A stretch of 64,000 nucleotides of DNA from Galbula dea (Eukaryota; Chordata; Aves; Piciformes; Galbulidae). Under the pieces are notes generated by a model that was not told the DNA's origin, searched no databases, and saw nothing but the letters and a program-made list of their open reading frames with translations. The translations under genes were made by a program, and so were the position numbers. Below are positions 48,901 to 60,900 of the stretch, in pieces. Location of the stretch: positions 620,001 to 684,000 of the forward strand of contig VWZX01010538.1 in assembly GCA_013399015.1 (NCBI GenBank). Direction: 5' to 3'. Every line of letters starts with the position of its first letter. Within the stretch, counting starts at the first letter, position 1.

Positions 48901-51900
48901 GCAGAAATGGTATTCACCACACTGTAGCAGGGAGTTCTTAGCAATGCTCTATAGGGAAGAGCTAGAAAGGGATACATGGGTTGTGAGCTATGGCAGCACA
49001 CTAAAAAGAAGGATAAGTGCAATGGCCAGAAGGGGTCTTTTCTACATCCCCTCAACAAGGAAGGAGAATATGTACTATTCATGAAAGATTAGGTCAATCT
49101 GTATCTGTCCTGTGTCACTTTCTGTTCATGCACAGTGGACTGAGACCAGCTTCCCCTGTTAGATTCTAAACTCCTCCAGCTGCTCCACAATGCTAGGTAG
49201 CCCTGGGAGAAGGGAGCTCTACAGCAAAGGAATGGCTACAGAACTGAAAAGTGAACATAAATAAAAATTGTGACCTGCAGCAAAACTTCTCAGTTAGCTA
49301 TTAGCGCTCTACGCTTTGGGAGGTATCTTCCTATATATGGGATACTTTTACTTGCCACAGGCAAATATTTGCATCCTTTCTGCAACTTGTCAGGCTAAAA
49401 TAGTTTGGAATTCATCCTAATACATTAAATAATGCAGTATGATTAACTTCTCTAGATAGCACCTACTACCATTGCAACTACAGAACAAGAAGCACATAGG
49501 GAACTAAACTTAATTATTATATAAGCTTTGTTCTTTTTAACTACGATTTTGCATTTACGACACCAGAGACTCATTATACCACAAGCATTATTTCTCACAT
49601 TTGGGTCATTTTGACAGGTGACTATAGTAGAATTTGTTTCATTGTTACAATTTCATGAGTTCAAAGGGCAAAAAGATAATCTACTTATGGTAACGGCCAG
49701 ACAGTTCCCCCTCTGCCCTGAGCTCAGGGCTTTTTTATGCTAACAGTTTTACAAAGCTAATTAAATATTTTCTACTGCACAGTGTTTTAGGAAGATATTG
49801 TAAAAACAGGATTAACATTCTTAATGTCTTTGTCCTAAGGGTCCTTTTCTAGATAGTAATGAAACATTGTCACATATGCATCTTTTAAAATATTCACCCC
49901 CCACATTCATTCTAGGCTTAAAGAGGATTTGGAGGGGTTGGGGGCTGGTTGGTTGGTTGATTTAGTGTGCATAAGATCATTCAGGAATTTTATAATATAT
50001 GAGAATGAAATGCAAAGATTACCATTAAACTGTCACAAACAGCTGGCTACTTGGCAGCTTGAATCAGAAACTCAAATGTTTCTGGGGAAAATAGACTAAA
50101 AATATGCATTACGTGAATCTGGTATTCACAAGATTCTGTTAACATCTTTCCCTGCACTTTGCTGATACTGTGTAGACCTTTTCTGTGCATACAGAACAGA
50201 ATCTTTGGCACAATGTATGTCCACAGTACATACAATAGCAACGTACTTCTTACAACTGCCAGTTTGGGAATTTAGAGGAGGTAGAAAATAATGAAAGAAA
50301 AATGTAATAATACAAAAACAGTCTGGGAGGTAACACATAACAGAGAATGGTACATTTAAATACTGTAATGATAAACTTCAGTCCATTTTCTTTTGAATAC
50401 TTTGATCTTAATTTCATTTTGTATACAGGATATATGTGAAAAGCCATGTCTGCTAAAATGGAATTTAAGACATCTAACTGAAAATTGTACTGAATTTCTA
50501 CACACTTCTAGATTTATTAACAAGTCTCTTCATTTTATTCTCTCAAAATTCCACCTTTTAGGTATCATCCAATTATGCCTCTCTGTTGGTCTGGGAGTTC
50601 AGTACCTGATTCCTGACAAATATGTTAGCTGCTCAATGGCAGAAATAAAAAATCAGAGTCCAGACTTTGGATCAAAACCTAAATTAGGACAGTTTTACTT
50701 CAGCCTCACAGCACTGACTTGCAGGCAGGACAGCAAGGCTACAAATGTATTTTTAAAGGAAGAGTGGAGAATCAGGTGACTATTTCAGCAGCCCTCAGCC
50801 ACTTTGCAGCCCTGTTGGATGCTCCAGCTGTTCAAACATGCCTAGAGGGAAGCCTCCCTGAGGGAGCTGCCAGCTGGCTGGGAAGAAGTCCTCAGCCCTG
50901 CCCCCAACACCACTGAGATCTCGGCTGCTTCCCGTCACTCTCACACTGCCATATGTGACCAGCAGATGAAGGGTAGTCTCAAGTGAGTTAAGTTAACCTG
51001 ACTTCCCAGATGAGAGATGATGCAGGTAAAGTGAGGAGCCTCCAGAGGAGAACTTTTCAGAGAAAAACAGGAATCTGAGTTCCTCAGCTTCTGGCATGCC
51101 CACCTGGAGATTACCTTTCTGTGTATGCTCAACAGAGAGCACTTGGATCAAGATCTCTCTTGCTCTTGGACACTTCAGATCTCCACATAGCAGGTGAAAA
51201 AGGAGGGACTGGCAGGAAGCCCTGTGTAGGGATGGTTAAGAAGGTATACTGCATCCTGTTCTGCACTAATTCTCTGCTAACTCATGATCATTTTTAGGCA
51301 GGACCCAAAACCTTTGCATCCTTGCACAGATTCATGTCTGGATGAAGAAGGATGCCCACTCAATCATACCTCCTTCTGCCAATTAGTCCTGTCTCACAAT
51401 TCAGCTATGTTAAAACACTGAAATTATATTGAACTCTTCCAGCAATCAGAATTTCTGACAGGTTCTAATTGCTTAATAAAAGGTTGATGCAAAGTATCTA
51501 CATCTGTATGGTGTCTCTGAAAAGGTAATTTTCTATTATGTACACCTTGCTTCTCATAAAATACAAATGTGGGTTGCTGTATCTCACTTTATCGTGAAGA
51601 AACAGCAAACACCTCCCCTCCCCAACCTGAAATCCCAGAGTTCACCATTAGATCACCTCCTTCCATTCTTGGAAGTCCAGTTATCATTTTACCAATTTGC
51701 TGTGACTAAGAACTTCAGCACTTACTAACTTTAACAGATTGCTGCTCATTAACAGATTGTTGGGTTGTTGGTTGGACTGTTGATTGCTTTTTAATGGAAA
51801 AGAAAATATCTGCCAAGTAGTCACATTTTCCTGCTTTTATTAAGTTCTGCTCCAGCTCATATTAGAAAGAATAAAAATGCAGTATTAAAGATCAGAATAA

Positions 51901-54900
51901 ATATATAGAATATTCCAAGATTTTTAACAAATGTATCTTCAGATATTCATTACTTTCTATACCTCACAAGACATATTAATTCAAAATGCATCTGAGTATA
52001 CTTCACTATGTCTATAGGTAAAATGTCAAGCACATGTATACATTACAGTAGGAAATTACCCACCAGTTGTGAATTATTTGCACACTCTAAGCACTAATTG
52101 AAATGTCACTGTTGTATCCATTGATCCCAAATGTCAAAGAATAAAGCTGGGGGAGGGTGACGAGCAAGAATAGAAATCACAGGCACCACGGTGGGGCCTG
52201 GAATGTGCCTGTGATAGACCTTATGAATGAAGCCACAACAGCAAAGCAATCTGAGCAAAATCTTGTGTTGATCTATTATTCCATGGATTGTAAGATGTCA
52301 TTTGTTGCAACATACTATTCTGACAAAATTCCACAATTATATTTAAACCACTCAAATTAGTTTTGTGCAAAATAATTTTTTTCTAATGTGCTTTAAAAGC
52401 TTTGCAGAAAGGAAGAATTAAAGCTTATTCTGTTTGCATCTGTACAGCCCATTCTAGAAGTTATGCAATGAGAGGAAGAATGCATTTTTCAGTCATTACT
52501 AGTTTTCAAAAACTTTCTCTTTTTAGCCCAAGGTTTCTCATGTCTTGTCCATGCCATAAACTCAGTATAACAGCCACATATAGCAAAACATGTTGTCTTA
52601 AGTTTATATTTATATTATTAACCTTAAAACAACGAAATGTTATCATGTTAGATTAAATAAAACTCTATTGTTGCCACTGTGCAGCAACCAAAGACGGTAG
52701 AAGGTGTGGTAACAGGAATTACGATGGTACATAACAGGGCAAAAGCAAAGATGAAAAAAGTCTGAAAACAACCTGGAGACTAGATAACAGCCAGACTCAC
52801 TGAGACTTCTTATTACTTTGTGGTGAATACACTGTTCATACTGTGAAAGTCACCTGCAAGCCATGCATTTTATTCCCTGTACTACTAGAAATTCCCAAGT
52901 GGAACAGTGAATTGGTTAATTTATACAGAGTAGTGAGGTACTGTGCTGTTCACAGATGACAGTTTAAATATTAGAAACAGAATATTAGGGTAGTGAGCAA
53001 GCTTTCTTTGCTGTTATACTATTCGTTCAGAAGGCAGATGACTATGTAGTGGGTGCACCAATTCAGCCTGTCTAGATGAAAGATCATGGTGCCAGTAGTA
53101 TGAATATTATGGAATTTCTGGTTTTACAACTGCAATTTTTTCACATTTGGAAACTAGACAGATGCACATACGCATACCAACTGACTCAAAAAAGCAGTAT
53201 TAAATATGCAACATCAAGTGTACTAAAAGTAAAATTAAATGTTAAACCATCATCCATTTGGCCAACCTGTGCAATCATAAGACAAACTTTAATGTCATGA
53301 TGACAAATATTTTTTTTTTAAATTGGACCCTGATAATCCCATTAGTTCATTCCACCCACTGAAAGGCCTTAAGGCTGTACAATGAAAGACTGTCAGAAAG
53401 ATGCCTGCTCTACCTGTTACAGAATTTAGCTGGATTGTTACAAATAAGGCAGGAAAAAGAAAGAAAAGCCAAAATGCCCCTTAAGTCTGTTTCTGGTCTC
53501 CCACAAGAACTCTTTGTGTTGCTAACCAAATTGCTTGAAATCAAATTTCCAGTTTCCCATAGGTGGCTGCTAATTGAGTAGTCATCAATTTTTTCATGTG
53601 TGTAGACTACAAACCTCAGGATATGACTGGCAGAACAGCCCCACTTTACAGCTGTCACCGAAGTTTGAGATCCATGCTTCAAACACACAAGACAAAAGAT
53701 ACTTCGAAAAAATGGAGGATTAAGAATCTAAAAATATTCATTGAAAAAACATTCTAGCAAGCCTTTTTAGTGTATCTGAGTCATCAACTATAAAACCAGA
53801 CCTAAAACCCATTCACAACACAATGATGTTATGGAAGTAATTTCCTTCATACAGATTAACAGCTCACCCTCAGCAGTTAGCTCCATGCAAAACATGAGGA
53901 AATTAATCTTGCCTTCAGTGCTGGATTGAACTAGTTTTATAAAATAATTCTGATGCCATATTTTGAACGGTAAGAGTAAGCCAACACCTGATGTTTACTA
54001 AATCAATACTATTATTCTGCACAGTGAGTAAGGTAGTAGTAATTCTAGGAGAGAAGAAACCCTATGTAATAGTGTATTAAAATTTGTATCATAATAAATA
54101 AACTCAAGATGGAATATTAACATTTCAGAGACATTCAACTTTTTTTCCCTCAACTATAAAAGCATAAAATTTATGTAGTGGGTTTGGGTGGGCAATTTTG
54201 TACTGGACTATAGACTTTTTAATAGACATAGTGATGATGATTCCGGTAGGAGTAACAACAGATGTACGTTTCAGTCAGATACCTGAGGTAAAGAATCCCG
54301 TTTCAAAAATCCCAGAAATGTTAACATACTCATAAATACTTTTAAAAGAAACTGTTGGGTTGTTGTTTTTTTCCTAAAGACAAAGCCTTAGTAGATTATG
54401 GAAAAAAGATCACTATATGGCCTACATTAAAGAACCTTTTTGCAGTGTTAAGATAGCTATAGATACCAATTCTGGAACATCTACTTACATTCACACTGTA
54501 TCACATCTAAATTAAACTGCTGAATTGCTCCCATGCTTATTTGTTTTAATTCAGCGTCCAGTAGCATCTGCATTAGGGATGTTGAAAGATGCTGGCAGGC
54601 TGACATGCAAGCTGTCTGGGCCACTTTTCCCTAGTAGAAAGAGTAAGAGGTTTTAAGATAAAAACAAATTATATGTCACTAAAGAAAGTGTTTATCTGAT
54701 TTTATTTTAATACACACTTGAAGTCTTAACAATGCAGGACTTAGACTAGAAGGAGATGGATCATGCTTGCTGTTATTTCTTTGGTCTGTTAGCTTTGTTT
54801 CTATTAAATCAACCAGGGAACTAAAGTATATGTTAATGTAATTATTGATATTTCTTCTGGAAATCCAACAGTCTTCATCAATACAAGGACATTTCCAAAA

Positions 54901-57900
54901 TAATAACAATATAAATTGCTGAAGCATATGAACAGCTTTGTGGATTTTTTTTTTTTTACCCAAATAGAATAAAAGTAAGAATGTAACGAAAATCAACATG
55001 CTGCATAGTTTTGACAATAGTCAGTAAAAAAACCCAAAACTTTATATAAATCAAAACCACTGCTTTCAATTGGGGCATTTCTCGTAACAATTTGTGCCAA
55101 TTATTGACACTATAATTGCTTGAATTCCATCTCAAATCTTGTTGCTAAACTATTTAAAATATTCATGCTTATCCATCATCTTTTCAGGTGCTTAATAAAC
55201 CAGTGCTGTCAGTAGTCGACTACTTACAAAATCAAATGTAGCCCTCTGCTGTACAAATTAGAAATAATTTTCCAATTAACAGTCTAGACAGTAACATTTC
55301 TCTTTACAATGTATATGTAATTGAGACAAATCATTTTCCAAACAGGAAAGCAAAAAACAAAGAACAAAGTCTGACATTAATTTGATAAATTATTAAAAGT
55401 TTAGTACAGAAAATTTGAAAGATAGGGAAATGCTATCTTAGAATTAAGAAACCCAGTTAAAAACAGATATCTAATCAGATGATGCCATTCTATTCATAGC
55501 ACAGCAATCTTTTAGAGCACACTGATCTTGGCTTTCAAATGCAATTATATGAATTTTTGTAGTTTAATGTACTTAAACCATGCTTTTCAGCTGTTGTCTG
55601 TATTACGATACATACTGAAACAAAGGTAACTATTAACATGCTAACAGGAAAGAAATCATAATTACATAATACACCTACTGGAGCACACACCACTGCAGTT
55701 TTACTTATACCCATCAGCAAAGCGATGACACTTATTTCTCTAAAGCAATGGTTCCCCACCTGTTTTCTGCAAAGTCAGGTTGATCAGTTCACTGTTGATT
55801 CACAGTAAATCATACAAGCAATGAAAACCAGTAAGGATAGACAGCAGTCCACTGTCCAAAAAGTTTGGCAAGTTTTGCTCCAACATCTGAAGAGCCACAT
55901 CTTGTCCTTAATGACACACTTGCTTATGTCATTGAATTTTCATGTGTACATATAATAGAAAGCAAATTTGGCCCTAAATATTTTGTAGTTTAAAAATCCC
56001 TTCTTTGTTAAAATGGAAATAAAACCTGGACAATACAATGGAAATTGTTCACTCTCCTCACATGTCTCACTGAAACATTAAATCACTTTTGCTAACACCT
56101 CTTTAGCATTAGGACACCTTGAACAGTTAGGAGCTTATATCTAAAATGAGATGTCAGTTTCTTAATTGAAATCCCAGAAGAGCAAATAACATTTTTTACC
56201 AAAATAGATGAACTGACAATGAGGAATGTAAGAAACAGTGCAAGAACAGCATGCTTAAAAGTCTCCCAAACCCAGTGGTAATTACACTGGGAGACATGCA
56301 GCTCTATTCCCCAAGCAGAACAATATCAATATGAATGGGGGAGGGAGGAAGGAGGAAAAAAGGGAAAAAAAGAAGGAAAAAAAGGAGGTGAGAAGGGGAA
56401 TCAATGGGCCACAGTTCATTTAATTACAGTGTAGTAGGTCTGAAATACTTAATGGAAATGTCATTTTGATTTAATGGAACAACGAGTGCATTTCTGTTTA
56501 ATGTACTGCTCCATCAAATCAGCTCCATGTCCTATTTATGCTGCCACTATAATGTAATAAAAGTTCAACCAGATTAATAGGCTGTCAAGGAAAATTTTAA
56601 CATTCGATTTATTTTTATATGCAAACAATGTGTACTCCTCTATTATTTTAAATAAAAGACAGAATTTTATATTTCTAACAAGCCTCTGTACTTAATTTTT
56701 ACAGTCTGGCAAATAGTACTGGAGCACAAGATAATGGTTACAATACAGAAATGACATGGTAAATGCCACTTAGATTTCAAATAAGTATCAATACATGTAT
56801 GTTTAATGTTTGTTTTAAAATTTCATAAATGGAAGCAACCTAATGTTTAAAATATCTCCAACTATGTAACTTGTACTACAGGCTTATTGTTCACATGACA
56901 TAACAACAAACAACAGAAGTTTACTACACGCAGTTCACAACTTAGTCAATACAATCACTCAATTTTCTTAAATCTAGAGAAAACACAAAGCTTTGCATAG
57001 CAATCAAAATGCTGAATTTTAACTGAGAGAAATGTCAACTTTACCATTATCCTCTTCAAAATTCAGTGCTTCCTAATTCAAAATACACTGGATGTGTGAT
57101 ATTCAGAAAAGAATGAAATTCAAATTCATGTTTGATAGATGAGATCTAGTTAAAAATCTATCTCCAAATTTCCACCGTTTTTTCCTTGTCATTTTTTCAC
57201 AATGCATTTTGAAGAGGAAATTTAAGGATTAGTGAACATAGCAATAAGATATTTCTTTTCCAGAATTAAACAAATCTCAGTTTAAAAGTATTGCTAATGT
57301 TTATTATTTCTCTTTTTTTTCCCCCTAATGAGTAATATTACTTTTAAGGGGGAGGTGACTGTGGTTACTGTATCTAACAAATATTTTTAATAGCATGCAG
57401 AGATTCAGCAGGCTTCTCACATTCGCTCCAGTTGTCTGCCATTTGGAGACACTACTATTATCTCTGCTGTGCCTATGCTAATTGCTGCTTTCTACAAAAC
57501 CTATTATTCCACTCAACCCATGTAAAGTTTAGGAAACAAGGACCCTATTCTATAAGCAAAACCACCTGCTAACAGTGTTAAAAGCAACTGTTTTTTCACT
57601 CAACCTTCACATTTTGCTGAAATACAAGTTTGTAAAAAGAGAAAACACTTAGACAAACTTTTTATATTTCAAAGAAGCTTGTAAAGAGAATCTGCTGACA
57701 TATTAAATCCTTTTTTATAGGACCCAAAAGCTTTTCTCCTTAGAACAATTGCAGTAAAGAAACATTTGGCTCCTAGGAAATTCCCAAGAGGTCATCCGTA
57801 TGCATCCTTCCACAGCACTGTTGCGGCACTGTTTTTTAAGACCCATGCTAGCTGTCTCAAAAGCAGCTTTCATCATTCACTATGGTGTCAGTCAATATGA

Positions 57901-60900
57901 TTTATGGACTGCATTCAACAAAGTCAAAGCATATAGAATGAGAAATATGACTACAATCTGCTAATTTGTTTTGTATTGAGCCACTTAGGAGTCAAAGACC
58001 TGATGTCAGGCTGAGACCAGCAACACAATTAACCGCCCAGTGACAGATTCATCCATCCTCCCTGCCAGGCTGTGCCAATCAAAGACAGCATGAAGCAGCA
58101 TTTGGAGAAATCAGTAAGAAAACCCATTCTCTAAGTAGCCTTAGAGGCTACTCTAAGGCTATTGATTGACAGTTTTCAAATATAGCTGCAGAAAACCACC
58201 TCCCCTTCACCCTCACCACAAGCTGTAAAATTCGGCTTTTGCTGCCAATCACAGAAACAATAAAATAACACAAACTGCCATCCTCAGCATAAAAGAAAAT
58301 AACAAAACTTATCTGTTAAATCTAACAAGTTAAGCTGAAGAATTATTTTAACAATATGAAATGACATAATGAAAAACTTCCTGAAAATGCAAAGAAACCA
58401 AATATACAGATTTTATCAATCATAATAACTAAAGCATTACATCACTTAACATCAGGACTAAAATCCAACTACTGAACTATTGATAAAATATAAGTATACT
58501 AAAAAACACTAATGGAATTTTTAAGAGCCAATTTTACTTGCAGTCTGTGCCAAATCCTACGGAAATTAAAGAAAAGCCTACTTGAAAGTAACTTGTAATT
58601 TCTACTTTTCAGCAGACATTCTTTTCCAAAAGGTTATCCAATACTAACTTTGTACTAACAAAGCACATTTCTAGAGTAAAACATCAGCTAATTCTACACA
58701 TAGATTAAAACCACTTATACATACACCCTCTATAGTTTCAATTTAAGTGATCTGAAAATAGAAGGTAAAATTTTTCTTTAACTGCTCAAAATAACAAGTA
58801 CAAAATGCAGGTCCTTAATAACACATTTGATAATCCAATTGATCTTATAAGATTAACTGCTATATAATGACATTTTAATTTACTTTTCAATTCAAAGCAT
58901 CTAATGACACTATAAACTTCAATAAGAACTTAAAATGGGTTCCAAAAGAAATGAAAACAAAAACAATCCCAAAAGACTTAAATTCTTGTGATTTCAGAAA
59001 CCAGAACCCTTAAAAACTGCACGTCTCTCAAATTATAACCTTGCAAAAGCAAAATAGCATCTCAGCAAAACAGAACAACATTCTGCTGTGCTTAGTCATA
59101 AAACAACCAGCACACTGACACCTATTCAACATTAAAAAGAAGTATTTCTACCCAAAATACTCAACATTCATAGCGCTCATGACACCTATTAGCTTGCCAG
59201 TTCAACACGAGGCTGAGCATTTAAGTCACAGAAATGTTAATTGGAATGAACCATCAATGTCCAACCAATTATGTTTGGGTGTTTGGGTTTGTTGTCCTTT
59301 TTCTTCTGGCTGAGCCTTCTAAACAACCAAGGATGGGAATTCAGTAGTCTTTCTGAGTAACCTCCTCCAACAACACACTACTCTCTTCACACAAAATTCT
59401 TCCCTAATGTCGAAGCTTCACCTCCCAACCTTCTACTTGTGACCATAGCCACATGTGAATTTGTCAGTCCTACCAAGAACAGTTTGGCTCCATCAGCTTT
59501 GTATTTGTACTTTAAGAGGTTGTAGTGTGCCACTAGATCTCTTCCCATCCTTCTCTTTAACAGACTAAATAATCCACTTCCCTAAATATCCATTTATAAG
59601 CCATGTGGTCTAGGCTTCTAACAACTTGGAAGTCCACTGCTAACAACCTGCTAAGTCCACTGTCCATCCAGTCTCTAGATCCACAGAGCTACTACTCAGT
59701 CAATTGCTTTCCAGACTGTAGCAATGAACAAAGTTATTCTAACACAGTATACTCTAAGTGCCTTAGACATTTGTTTTCTTAAACAGCAAACAGCACAGTA
59801 TATATTTGTTGCTGTACACTGCTAAATGAACAAGATTAAACCATATCATTAGAAAAAAGCTAGAGCAGTAAATTCAGAAAGTCAGAAGCCACTCAACAGA
59901 ATAATATTAATTTCAACACTTTCATTATCATGAAAATGCTTATGCCAAATCAAAATAAACTCCTTATACATAAATTGATGACCTGAAGACAATCAGGGCT
60001 CGGAAGAATTCTTAAATGCAATCCAGCATCATCTTAGAAAAAATGTTAAAAAAAAAAAAAAAAAATTTGAGCACACACATTCCCTTGAACCCATGCAGAG
60101 GCAGCAGAGAAATAATAGAACTTCCACTGATTCTTCATTCCTTTATGTCGTTCTTCAGTCTCATACCCTTATGCATGTCTCTGCTGCATTTTGACACCTG
60201 ACCTCTTTTCCAAAAGGTGTCAGTCTCCTCTAAATTATCTCATTTGGGATGCAAAGCATACCCCCTCCTACCTTCTGCAAGGATTTTAGGGTTCCTACTG
60301 TCCCAGTGTATGAAAGCCCAATGTTAGTGATTGCATGCAATCACACAGGCTGTGCAGCAACTAATCAGCAAAACTGAAGGGTTTTTTTATTAAATGACTA
60401 AAAACTGAAGCAATAAGCCTGCAGGCAGTTCATAGTTTTTCAGTTCACATGCTTTTTCTTCATCTTGCATCTACTTACCGACATAGCTGCATGGTCATTG
60501 TTGTTATTCTGAGAAGGAAACCAGTAAGGCAATCAAAACAAAAAAATTAAGATGTACTGTCAACATCAAAACAAAACAAAAAGAATAAAAAATTGGTAGC
60601 AATAAAAGGTAATGAAAAGCTTCCAAAAAGAACAATTACACCTATGTAATTCCTTAAATTATTATTTCGTTAAACCTGTGAATTTATATAGCATTTTGTT
60701 GAGGCATAACAAAGAGATTATAATTTAAATAATACTAATTTGGCAATAAAATATTTTTCTGTAATAAGGAACTGTATGCCAAAATATTAAAGCAGCAAAC
60801 TTCAAATGATGAAGTGTCTGTTGATATGCCTTTACAGAAAGGTTTCATGATAAGAAATAATATATTCCAAAATATTTCAGTTAAAAAATAAATGCTACAT

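Larger units (their letters stand above)
54631..60478. other. EXOC6: EXOC6 intron between microexon candidate and 142-nt exon
   Basis: 5.8 kb of AT-rich DNA. It contains a polypurine tract (56337-56400), two stretches whose unique, TAAT-rich composition suggests possible conserved noncoding elements (about 56440-56640 and 57385-57490), a strong hairpin at 58136-58161 and an old CR1 copy (about 59320-59735). The GCATG near the microexon donor is at 60448-60452. Confidence 0.75.
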
